Assembly: GCA_050949905.1 (NCBI GenBank)
Contig: JBMNGP010000013.1
Span: forward strand, 186,001 to 250,000
DNA length: 64,000 nt
Direction: 5' to 3'
Source of the DNA: DUML01 sp050949905
Lineage (GTDB): Bacteria > Bacillota > Desulfitobacteriia > Desulfitobacteriales > Syntrophobotulaceae
Positions 17,308 through 24,336 of this stretch are shown here, one piece after another. The translations under genes and the position numbers were made by a program. Under the pieces are notes generated by a model that was not told the DNA's origin, searched no databases, and was given only the letters and a program-made list of their open reading frames with translations. Position 1 is the stretch's first letter. Each line of letters opens with the position of its first letter.

Positions 17308-17349
17308 TTGTTAATGAGAAAATTACTGAAGGCTGAAAGGACCTCGGTT

Positions 17350-18252
17350 ATGTTCTACCTGGATGTCATCCTTATCGTCAATGGAGCAATGGACGCCTTT
17401 TTGCTAGTATTCACAGCTTATCACCTGCGTAAGAAAATTAAGGGCTTAAATCTCCTGTTGGCAGTTGTTATCGGCGAAATACCAATTTTTTTTATTCTTT
17501 TAGAAATGTCCGCTTTACTTGCTGTTGCCAAGCTTGCAGTTCCGATAGCAATGATTTGGATAGGTTTAAGAACTAAAGGTCTGGGGGAGTTAGTCAGGGG
17601 ATTATTCTATTTTAGCCTGTTGGCAGCTATCAGCGGCGGTATCTATTATGCCCTTTCAGCTTGGCTGGGATTAACAGGAGGTGAAAACTCATTTCTCACC
17701 CTGCGGGACCTCTTGCTTTTGCCTTTAACAGCAATCGCTTTGATGGCCGGCTATAGATTCTGGGAAAACAGACAAAAGGCTAATTTATTTTTTGACAATA
17801 TCCTCTATGATGCTGAACTATGTTTTGAGGAAAAAAGCACTCTCAAGGTAAAGGCCCTCTTGGATACCGGTAATGATTTAAGAGATCCTCTCACGGGAAC
17901 TCCGGTAATGCTTCTGGAAGAAAGAGCAGCTCATAAGGTGCTGCCGGAGAAAATCAAGCAATTTCTGCAATTACCCTGGCAGGAAAGCCCTAACCCCTGG
18001 TCTTTTTTCTGGAATGATGAAGAGTACTGTTTTCAGAAGCTGGTTTTTATTTCGGCCAAAGGTATTAATGGCCAGACTTGGCTATTGGGCATTCGTTTAG
18101 GAAATGTCAAGATCAGCCAGGGAGATAAGGAATGGGAGCATCCAGCCACCGTAGCTTTGGTGCCTCAGACCCTTAGCTCGGAAAGTAAGTTCCAAGCTTT
18201 GCTTCATCCTGAACACATAAATATTTCTTCAGGCAAGGAGGAGATCGCTTAA
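17350..18252 (+). CDS. spoIIGA: Sigma-E processing peptidase SpoIIGA
   Basis: A membrane aspartic protease of the mother cell that removes the pro-sequence of SigE after a signal from the forespore (SpoIIR). The 301 residues comprise a five-segment hydrophobic N-terminal half (about 1-145) and a cytoplasmic protease domain with Asp172 in the LLDTGNDLRDP motif. The start at 17350 (MFYLDVILIVNG) has AAAGGA eight bases upstream. A TTG at 17308 in the same frame directly follows the -10 element and cannot be the start of that transcript. The stop overlaps the sigE ATG by one base, as expected for this operon. Confidence 0.94.
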   Translation: MFYLDVILIVNGAMDAFLLVFTAYHLRKKIKGLNLLLAVVIGEIPIFFILLEMSALLAVAKLAVPIAMIWIGLRTKGLGELVRGLFYFSLLAAISGGIYYALSAWLGLTGGENSFLTLRDLLLLPLTAIALMAGYRFWENRQKANLFFDNILYDAELCFEEKSTLKVKALLDTGNDLRDPLTGTPVMLLEERAAHKVLPEKIKQFLQLPWQESPNPWSFFWNDEEYCFQKLVFISAKGINGQTWLLGIRLGNVKISQGDKEWEHPATVALVPQTLSSESKFQALLHPEHINISSGKEEIA

Positions 18253-18980
18253 TGAAGAGAATGATCGTAAAAATCGCTTCAGGGTTTAAAAAAGTTTTAT
18301 ATTGCTTACTCAGTAAATTTCGGCGAGCCCGTGAAGTTTTTTATGTTGGCAGCAGTGAGGCCTTACCTCCACCGTTAAGTGTTGATGAAGAAGAGCAGCT
18401 GATAAGCAGGCTGGAGCATGGAGATAACACAGTAAAAAATACTTTAATCGAACGTAATCTCAGGTTGGTGGTTTATATTTCCCGCAAATTTGAGAATACT
18501 GGAATTGGGATCGAGGATCTGGTCTCGATTGGTACTATTGGCCTGATTAAAGCCGTCAATACTTTTGATCCGGTAAAAAGAATTAAGCTCGCTACTTATG
18601 CCTCCCGTTGTATCGAGAATGAGATCCTCATGTATTTAAGGCGCAATAATAAAACCAGATCGGAAGTATCCTTTGATGAACCTTTAAATATTGATTGGGA
18701 TGGCAATGAACTTTTGCTGTCGGATGTTTTAGGGACTGATAATGATATTATCTCCCGGCCCATCGAGGAAGAGGTTGATAGGCATTTATTAAGCCAGGCC
18801 ATGGCCAGCCTGACAGAAAGAGAGAAACTCATCATGGAGTTAAGATTTGGCATGGGGGGAGTTGAAGAGAAAACTCAAAAAGAAGTTGCCGATCGTTTAG
18901 GAATATCCCAGTCCTATATTTCCAGGCTGGAAAAGAGGATTATCAGACGCTTGCGCAAAGAATTTGTGCGTTTGCAATAG
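18252..18980 (+). CDS. sigE: RNA polymerase sporulation sigma factor SigE (pro-form)
   Basis: Early mother-cell sigma factor, made as inactive pro-SigE. Residues 1-30 form a basic, amphipathic pro-sequence ending near EVFYVGSSEALPPPL, the point where SpoIIGA cleaves in B. subtilis. Region 1.2/2 follows (NLRLVVYISRKFENTGIGIEDLVSIGTIG) and region 4 with a helix-turn-helix (TQKEVADRLGISQSYISRLEKR) closes the 242 residues. Its ribosome-binding site AAGGAGGAG is in the spoIIGA end. The pairing with spoIIGA upstream and sigG downstream makes the assignment secure. Confidence 0.97.
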   Translation: MKRMIVKIASGFKKVLYCLLSKFRRAREVFYVGSSEALPPPLSVDEEEQLISRLEHGDNTVKNTLIERNLRLVVYISRKFENTGIGIEDLVSIGTIGLIKAVNTFDPVKRIKLATYASRCIENEILMYLRRNNKTRSEVSFDEPLNIDWDGNELLLSDVLGTDNDIISRPIEEEVDRHLLSQAMASLTEREKLIMELRFGMGGVEEKTQKEVADRLGISQSYISRLEKRIIRRLRKEFVRLQ

Positions 18981-18986
18981 TACCTG

Positions 18987-19016
18987 GAATAACTTGACTG
19001 GAGACCGGGAATACTC
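18987..19016 (+). promoter_or_regulatory. Candidate SigF-type promoter for sigG
   Basis: GAATA at 18987-18991, a 15-base spacer and GGGAATACTC at 19007-19016 fit the forespore SigF/SigG pattern (GywTA, 15 bases, GGnnAnAnT) except for one -35 base and the last base. In B. subtilis sigG is transcribed by SigF. An inverted repeat (CTGGAGA 18998-19004, TCTCCAG 19015-19021) overlaps the -10 and could fold only in readthrough RNA from sigE. Confidence 0.6.
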
Positions 19017-19061
19017 TCCAGAGAATAGCACAAGAAAGCGCCACACGGAGGGTATTAGTTC

Positions 19062-19835
19062 ATGGTGTTGAATAAAGTTGAGATTTGTGGAGTCAATACT
19101 TCCAAGTTACCCGTCTTAAGTGGTTCCAAGATGAAAGAATTATTTGTCAAGTTCCAAGCAGGTGATCAATCTGCTCGGGAACAGTTAGTGAGGGGGAATC
19201 TCAGGCTGGTTTTAAGCGTTATTCAACGCTTCAGCAATCGCGGTGAGCATGTCGATGACCTTTTTCAAGTGGGCTGTATTGGGCTGATGAAGGCCATAGA
19301 TAATTTTGATCTTGGCCAGAATGTTAAGTTCTCTACTTATGCCGTGCCGATGATTATTGGAGAGATCAGGCGCTATTTAAGGGATAATAACCCGATCAGG
19401 GTTAGCAGATCATTAAGGGATATTGCTTATAAAGCTCTGCAGATTAGGGATAAGCTGGCAACGGAGTGCTCGCGGGAGCCAACCATTAACGAAATCGCAG
19501 CCAAGCTGGAAATCTCCCAGGAAGAAGTGATCTTTGCCCTGGATGCTATTCAGGAACCCGTCTCGCTCTTTGAACCTATTTATCATGACGGGGGCGACCC
19601 TATTTTTGTGATGGATCAAATAGGTGATGATAAACAATCAGACCGCATCTGGTTGGAATCAATTGCTATCCGGGAGGGCATGGGCAAGCTCGGGGAAAGG
19701 GAAAAGAAAATTATTTCCTTACGCTTCTTTCAGGGAAAAACTCAAATGGAAGTTGCCGAAGAAATCGGTATTTCTCAAGCTCAGGTCTCCCGGCTGGAAA
19801 AAGCAGCCTTAAAGCATATGCGCAAACATGTCTAA
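19062..19835 (+). CDS. sigG: RNA polymerase sporulation sigma factor SigG
   Basis: Late forespore-specific sigma factor of the SigF/SigG/SigB group. The 257 residues begin with the family N-terminus NKVEICGVNTSKLPVLS. Region 2 contains NLRLVLSVIQRFSNRGEHVDDLFQ and NVKFSTYAVPMIIGEIRRYLRDNN, and region 4 contains MEVAEEIGISQAQVSRLEK. ATG with GGAGGG upstream. The 81-bp gap from sigE holds a forespore-type promoter candidate and a hairpin, so its expression can be separated from that of sigE. Confidence 0.97.
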   Translation: MVLNKVEICGVNTSKLPVLSGSKMKELFVKFQAGDQSAREQLVRGNLRLVLSVIQRFSNRGEHVDDLFQVGCIGLMKAIDNFDLGQNVKFSTYAVPMIIGEIRRYLRDNNPIRVSRSLRDIAYKALQIRDKLATECSREPTINEIAAKLEISQEEVIFALDAIQEPVSLFEPIYHDGGDPIFVMDQIGDDKQSDRIWLESIAIREGMGKLGEREKKIISLRFFQGKTQMEVAEEIGISQAQVSRLEKAALKHMRKHV

Positions 19836-19873
19836 GACCTAGGTTAAGAATTTCCTTAGAGCGTTGCCTTTTG

Positions 19874-19889
19874 GGGACAGGAATGTCCC
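19874..19889. other. Short hairpin with GGAA tetraloop after sigG
   Basis: GGGACA (19874-19879), loop GGAA, TGTCCC (19884-19889). No T run follows, so it is not a standard intrinsic terminator. A second inverted repeat, GTTCAA/TTGAAC, lies at 19941-19957 just before ymxH and could be an operator. Confidence 0.5.
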
Positions 19890-19986
19890 TCCTCATCCTC
19901 TCATATTATTAAGAGAAACCATTTTTGACTTTACTCCCGTGTTCAATTTGGTTGAACTTAAGAATTGAGGGGAGGGGCTTTAAAAG

Positions 19987-20244
19987 GTGAGAGTCTCCGA
20001 ACTGCGTTTATTGGATATTATTAATATTGAGGATGGCAGGCGCCTGGGGCCTATTATTGACCTGGATTTAGACTTGGATAAAGGGGTTGTGAAAGGGCTG
20101 CTGGTGCTGGAGCCCTCCAGGGGAAAAGGCTTTTTTAGCGGAGGCCGGGGCGGAGACATCTTTATCCCTTGGGAAAAAGTGATCAAAATAGGTTTGGATG
20201 TTATTTTAATCGATGGCCGGGATTTGGTTAATATAAGTTATTAA
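19987..20244 (+). CDS. ymxH: YlmC/YmxH family PRC-barrel sporulation protein
   Basis: An 85-residue protein of the YlmC/YmxH family; its role is not established, but members are linked to sporulation genes in Firmicutes and this one directly follows sigG. It is essentially one PRC-barrel domain: MRVSELRLLDIINIEDGRRLG at the start, then the acidic IIDLDLDLDKGVVKGLLV and a C-terminal IFIPWEKVIKIGLDVILI. No membrane segment. GTG start with GGGGAGGGG upstream. Confidence 0.85.
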   Translation: MRVSELRLLDIINIEDGRRLGPIIDLDLDLDKGVVKGLLVLEPSRGKGFFSGGRGGDIFIPWEKVIKIGLDVILIDGRDLVNISY

Positions 20245-20360
20245 CGAACTCAGCTTAAGATTAATCACTCTTTTCTCGATATAATAAGTATATGGCAAAT
20301 TTTTATTTCAAGAAGGAATTAAGATATAATATTAGATAAATAGCTGCTTAGAGGTAAAAG

Positions 20361-21173
20361 ATGACGGGATGGAAATGGCAAAGGGGCAAAACCCTTACTT
20401 ACTTAACTATTCCCCACTGGTCGGAGTTTGGGGTCAGAGTTGCCTTTGCTGTCCGCACAGGTGGAGTAAGTGAAGACCCTTACTCTTCTTTGAATTTAGC
20501 CTTGCATGTCGGAGATGACTCACAGGCTGTCTTAAAGAACCGTAAGATTTTTCTTCAGGAATTAGGCTATCAAAGCAAGGATTGTGTTACTGCCGAGCAG
20601 GTTCATGGGACAAGAGTACTTAGAGTTACGGCCGCAGATCGGGGGCGGGGTATGGAGAACCTCAGAAATGCCCTGCCGGAGTGCGACGGCATGGTGACAA
20701 CTGAAGAGATAGGCCTCTTGTGTTTTTATGCCGATTGTGTCCCTTTATTTTTCTTTGAGCCCAGAACCGGTCACTTGGGCCTCGCCCATGCCGGCTGGCA
20801 GGGGACCGTCCACAAAATAGCTAAAAAAATGCTGGCTGTAATAAGCTCGGCCGGTGGCAGGCCGGAAGACTGTCTGGCTGCTATTGGGCCTTGTATCGGC
20901 TCTTGCTGTTATGAAGTAGGAGAAAATGTTGCTGCCGCTTTTAGAGAGAATTTTAACAATCTCAAGCTGCTTACTCCTAAAGGGGAAGGCAAGTACTATT
21001 TAGACTTGGTTCAAGCTAACGCAATGCTCTTGCTGGAAGAAGGATTGCATCCCGAAAATATTTTGGTTGCCGGGCTGTGTACAGCTTGTCGGCCGGATAG
21101 TTTTTATTCCTATCGCCGAGATGGAATCACCGGCAGGATGGCTGCTTTCATTGGAAAATCACCTCGCAGTTAA
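20361..21173 (+). CDS. pgeF: Peptidoglycan editing factor / purine nucleoside phosphorylase PgeF (YlmD, laccase-domain)
   Basis: Member of the DUF152/laccase-domain family. Characterised members phosphorolyse purine nucleosides and deaminate adenosine, and E. coli PgeF affects muropeptide composition. The 270 residues carry the metal site: AEQVHGTRV, the HAGWQGTVHKIAKKM histidine and IGPCIGSCCYEVGENV cysteine, and the family ending CRPDSFYSYRRDG. ATG with GAGGTAAAAG upstream. As ylmD it commonly lies between the sigma genes and ylmE-sepF, as here. Confidence 0.92.
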   Translation: MTGWKWQRGKTLTYLTIPHWSEFGVRVAFAVRTGGVSEDPYSSLNLALHVGDDSQAVLKNRKIFLQELGYQSKDCVTAEQVHGTRVLRVTAADRGRGMENLRNALPECDGMVTTEEIGLLCFYADCVPLFFFEPRTGHLGLAHAGWQGTVHKIAKKMLAVISSAGGRPEDCLAAIGPCIGSCCYEVGENVAAAFRENFNNLKLLTPKGEGKYYLDLVQANAMLLLEEGLHPENILVAGLCTACRPDSFYSYRRDGITGRMAAFIGKSPRS

Positions 21174-21199
21174 GTGCCGCAGCATGGAGGGAACAGAGA

Positions 21200-22204
21200 G
21201 TGATGCCGAAGAAGCTGAGGAGAAAACCGAACTTTTTAGTTATTTTACTTATTGTCCTGCTTTTAGGTTTTATTTTATGGAACTATCGTTCCAGTTGGCT
21301 GGTAAACAGACTTACTTGGGATACTGTCCAAAAGGGCTGGGTGAGACATGAGAAAACAGTTGCAGCGCTCTTTGCCAATACGGAAATAGTAGTTACTGCA
21401 TCCATAGAGGGCAGGGTAACATATATACGAGAAGACGGGCACAGATTTAAAAAAGGGGAAACGGTTGCAATCTTAACCCCTGCCGGAGTCAGTCACGGTA
21501 CCGATCTTAACGAACAAGCCGTAATTGCCCCTATTTCCGGGTTGTTTTACTCCTTCCGGGATAATCTGGAAGAAATAATAACCCCGGAAAATTTAATGAA
21601 TATGGAGCTGGAGGGGCTTCTAAGCCAGGCGGAAAAAGCCCTGCAAACAGAGCAGGAAGCAAAGCGGGAAAAGCAGCAAACAGAGCAGCAGGAAGTGCCG
21701 CTGCAAGCGGAGCAAAACCAGGCAAAAAGCCCTATATCTACGGTCAGCAAATATGCCCCTCTCGGCAAAATGCTTAATAACCTTTATCCCAGTTGGATGT
21801 TTGTTCACCTCGATTCTTCGTTACCAATTGCTAAGGATGATATTGTCAAGTTCCTGGTGGAAGGTGAGGAATATGCAGGGACAGTGATGAAGGTCTCAGG
21901 AAAGCCTCAAGGAGCTGTTGTCCGTTTCACCCAGTATGTCAAGGGGACTACGGAGAAAAGACAGAAGGAAGTAATTTGGATTTATAAGCCGGCTACCAAA
22001 GGTTTGGTAGTGCCTGTCAACTCTTTATGTACCTTAGGGGAAGAGAAAGGGGTCTATATTAATGACCGGGGGATTATCCGCTTCCGCAATGTCAAAGTCC
22101 TGGACTCCAATGATAGTTTGGCTTGTGTTACGGGTGTTCCGGAGGGCGCTTCCGTCGTGGTCAATCCTCCCGCCGGAATTGAAGGTTTGCCTTCTAAAAT
22201 TTAA
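21200..22204 (+). CDS. HlyD-like membrane-anchored biotinyl-lipoyl-domain protein
   Basis: A 334-residue protein with an N-terminal membrane anchor at about 10-28 (LVILLIVLLLGFILWNY) and an extracytoplasmic part resembling HlyD-family adaptor proteins. The half-motif VTASIEGRVTYIREDGHRFKKG (about 64-85) looks like a lipoyl-type hairpin, and GVVVNPPAGIEG-like sequence ends it. A Glu/Gln-rich, probably coiled segment lies at about 137-175. No ABC or MFS exporter gene is adjacent. Comparable genes between ylmD and ylmE occur in related clostridia, so a role at the septum rather than in export is possible but unproven. GTG start with GGAGGG eight bases upstream. Confidence 0.7.
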   Translation: MMPKKLRRKPNFLVILLIVLLLGFILWNYRSSWLVNRLTWDTVQKGWVRHEKTVAALFANTEIVVTASIEGRVTYIREDGHRFKKGETVAILTPAGVSHGTDLNEQAVIAPISGLFYSFRDNLEEIITPENLMNMELEGLLSQAEKALQTEQEAKREKQQTEQQEVPLQAEQNQAKSPISTVSKYAPLGKMLNNLYPSWMFVHLDSSLPIAKDDIVKFLVEGEEYAGTVMKVSGKPQGAVVRFTQYVKGTTEKRQKEVIWIYKPATKGLVVPVNSLCTLGEEKGVYINDRGIIRFRNVKVLDSNDSLACVTGVPEGASVVVNPPAGIEGLPSKI

Positions 22205-22311
22205 CTTTGGGGAAAAACCGAGGTAAATTCAGGAAGTTAATTGCCTGAAAAAGCAGGGGATTCCAAGGTGATGTAGAACTTATAAGAAACAGCTGAAAAG
22301 GTAGGAACAAA

Positions 22312-23001
22312 ATGAACATTGCCCAAAACATCATGGCTATTAGACAAAAAATTAATGCCGCAGCGGAAAGATCCGGTCGCCAGAGCCAAGAAATAGAAAT
22401 TATTGCTGTAACCAAAACCGTATCTGCCGACCGCATAAAGGAGGCATATCAGGCTGGGCTTAAGAATTTAGGCGAAAATAGAGTTCAGGAGTGGCAGCAA
22501 AAAAAAGACCTCTTGCCTGGGGACTGTATCTGGCATCTAATTGGCAGACTGCAGACTAATAAAGTTAAATACTTGGACCAGAGTGTAGGCTTGATTCATT
22601 CTCTGGACAGGTTCCCTCTTTTGGAAAAGCTTCAGGCCGAAGGTGAGAAACGCTCTCTGGTTTGGCAGACCCTGGTTCAGGTGAATGTGGCTGAGGACGA
22701 GGCCAAGGCCGGTTTGGCTGTTGAGGAAGTCAGGGACTTTGTGGCCACAGTTAAGTCTTATTCCCATGTGCGGGTACTGGGTTTAATGACCATTGGTGCC
22801 CTGGATGCCAGCCCCGCTGAAACCAGAGGATATTTTCGCAAACTAAGAGAAATCAGGGAAGAGCTGATCCGTAAAGGTATCAGCCAGAGGGAAGAAATCC
22901 CCCATCTTTCGATGGGCATGAGCCAGGATTATGAACTGGCAGTGGAAGAAGGAGCAACCTTGGTGCGTATAGGAAGTTCAATTTTCGGACATAGAAATTA
23001 G
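22312..23001 (+). CDS. yggS: YggS/PLPBP family pyridoxal phosphate homeostasis protein
   Basis: A PLP-binding, apparently non-catalytic TIM-barrel protein that keeps vitamin B6 and amino-acid pools balanced. The 229 residues contain the PLP lysine in IIAVTKTVSADRIKEA, NLGENRVQEW, WHLIGRLQTNKVKY and the phosphate site SMGMSQDYELAVEEGATLVRIG. It is the ylmE position upstream of sepF. ATG 22312 with a weak AGGAAC ribosome-binding site. Its stop is followed by a good promoter for sepF. Confidence 0.94.
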   Translation: MNIAQNIMAIRQKINAAAERSGRQSQEIEIIAVTKTVSADRIKEAYQAGLKNLGENRVQEWQQKKDLLPGDCIWHLIGRLQTNKVKYLDQSVGLIHSLDRFPLLEKLQAEGEKRSLVWQTLVQVNVAEDEAKAGLAVEEVRDFVATVKSYSHVRVLGLMTIGALDASPAETRGYFRKLREIREELIRKGISQREEIPHLSMGMSQDYELAVEEGATLVRIGSSIFGHRN

Positions 23002-23049
23002 TAAGGCCAAATTTTACGCTTACTCTAAGGTTTTAGAATAGTTCTTAAA

Positions 23050-23078
23050 TTGCCAAAGCAATAAAAATAGATTACAAT
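23050..23078 (+). promoter_or_regulatory. Candidate vegetative promoter for sepF-yggT
   Basis: TTGCCA at 23050-23055, a 17-base spacer and TACAAT at 23073-23078 match the SigA consensus well. Transcription would start about 15 bases before the sepF start codon region, which begins at 23101. Confidence 0.65.
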
Positions 23079-23100
23079 CACTATAGTTAGGGGGATGAAA

Positions 23101-23637
23101 ATGGCCAGCTTATTTGACAAGTTTATTGGAATAATGGGTTTCGGAGATGACGATGAAGAAGATTTTGCTTCTGAAGAAATAGCCGGAGATTATCAAGGCA
23201 GAGGAGATAATAAATTTAGAAATATGAGCTCGAGAGAAAACATTGTACGGGAGCCTTCATCCGCGGATGCTTTCTCCAGAGAGATCCCAATAAGAGGTAA
23301 TTCTGCCAAAAGAAAACCTGCTTCCGTCGTAAGCATCCATACCCAGAAACAAGTCAGGGTTATGGTGATGGAGCCGGTGTCCTTTGAAGATGCTCAAGGG
23401 ATTGCTGAGCACCTTAAAGCCTGCAAGTCCGTGATCTTAAATTTAGAGCAAACGGATATCAATGTTTCCCAAAGAATTGTAGATTTTATTTGTGGAACTA
23501 CATATGCTTTAGGTGGGAATATGCAAAAAGTAGGAAACGGGATCTTCCTCTTTGTCCCTAATAATGTGGATATCAGCGGGGAACTGAGTTATAAATCCGG
23601 AGACAAAGAGTACTTATGGCCTAAGACAAATAACTAG
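23101..23637 (+). CDS. sepF: Cell division protein SepF
   Basis: SepF tethers FtsZ to the membrane and organises the ring. The start at 23101 gives 178 residues beginning with the amphipathic membrane-binding helix MASLFDKFIGIMGFG; GGGGG is six bases upstream, while an ATG at 23095 abuts it. A variable acidic linker follows, then the SepF core at about 95-165 (VMVMEPVSFEDAQGIAEHL, KSVILNLEQTDINVSQRIVDFICGTTYALGG). Because ftsA is missing from the cluster, SepF may be the main FtsZ anchor. Confidence 0.95.
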   Translation: MASLFDKFIGIMGFGDDDEEDFASEEIAGDYQGRGDNKFRNMSSRENIVREPSSADAFSREIPIRGNSAKRKPASVVSIHTQKQVRVMVMEPVSFEDAQGIAEHLKACKSVILNLEQTDINVSQRIVDFICGTTYALGGNMQKVGNGIFLFVPNNVDISGELSYKSGDKEYLWPKTNN

Positions 23638-23667
23638 TTTTCTTAAATAAAGAAGGAGGTTATTACT

Positions 23668-23961
23668 ATTTCGCTGCTTTCGTGGATTTATCAAATTACA
23701 AGTATGGTCTTAGTAATCCTGCAGTGGGCAATTGTGATTAGAGCTTTGCTGTCTTGGATTCCGCATTCTCCCTATAACCCCATTATCAGAATCCTTTATG
23801 AAATAACTGAACCGCTTCTAAAACCTTTCCGGGCCATCCGGATTGGCGGAGCTGCCGGGATGATTGATTTTTCGCCGGTATTTGCGATTTTAGCTTTAAT
23901 GCTGATTAGATCTTTTGTTCTCTATCCGCTCTTTAACTTTATTGCCAGAATTATTTATTAA
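23668..23961 (+). CDS. yggT: YggT family membrane protein with apparent ATT start
   Basis: A small two-helix integral membrane protein of the YggT/YlmG family, usually encoded next to sepF; function unclear, linked to division and membrane organisation. Conserved features are LLSWIPHSPYNPIIR, TEPLLKPFR and IDFSPVFAILAL. The first ATG (23704) truncates the first helix and has no ribosome-binding site. AAGGAGG at 23653-23659 is eight bases before an ATT at 23668 in the same frame, giving a 97-residue protein of normal size. I therefore place the start at that ATT; a CTG at 23674 is an alternative. Confidence 0.85.
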   Translation: MSLLSWIYQITSMVLVILQWAIVIRALLSWIPHSPYNPIIRILYEITEPLLKPFRAIRIGGAAGMIDFSPVFAILALMLIRSFVLYPLFNFIARIIY

Positions 23962-24039
23962 AGAAGCACTTCCTTTTTGGGCAGTTATTTTATATAATAT
24001 TAAAAGCCCTTTTACTCGTAATTTTTTTTAAAAATCAAA

Positions 24040-24299
24040 AACGATGATGAGGAATTATCTTGACTAGCTGCTTTACCAGCGAGCAGGGGCGGTGGGAGCC
24101 TGCAAAGTATGTCCAAGATGGATCACCTCGGAGTGATCGGTTGAAAATAAGAGTAAACCGATCCGCTGTTCCCGTTAACGAACGTTTAAGTGCCCGGTGA
24201 AAAGTTTGCCTGTAGACAATCATGGTTAGGGCAGGCGGCAGGCCGGGAATTAAGGTGGTACCGCGAGCAACTCGTCCTTTTTTTCAGGACGGGTTTTTT
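24040..24299 (+). promoter_or_regulatory. Isoleucine (AUC) T-box leader of ileS
   Basis: A tRNA-sensing antitermination leader. The GATGAGGAA loop-E motif is at 24042, the stem I distal segment is AGCGAGCAGGGGCGGTGGGA, and the T-box AAGGTGGTACCGCG is at 24252-24265. The specifier reads ATC at 24122-24124, in the context GG-ATC-ACCTCGGAG, matching the isoleucine codon AUC. The terminator stem is ACTCGTCC (24270-24277) with GGACGGGT (24287-24294), then six Ts. Uncharged tRNA-Ile should stabilise the antiterminator and raise ileS expression. Confidence 0.95.
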
Positions 24300-24336
24300 G
24301 AATTACTGGAATGTCTTGATTTAGGAGGAATATCTA

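Larger units (their letters stand above)
16905..17349 (+). other. 445-bp region between ftsZ and spoIIGA
   Basis: The region holds no recognised gene. Just after ftsZ the 8-bp palindrome GGGTACCC occurs twice four bases apart. TTTGTCAAA at 16910-16918 fits a Spo0A box. From 16948 to 17146 one frame is open for about 64 codons, but it has no acceptable start or ribosome-binding site. An intrinsic terminator follows at 17169-17201 and the spoIIGA promoter at 17273-17307. A small RNA ending at the terminator is possible. Confidence 0.5.
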
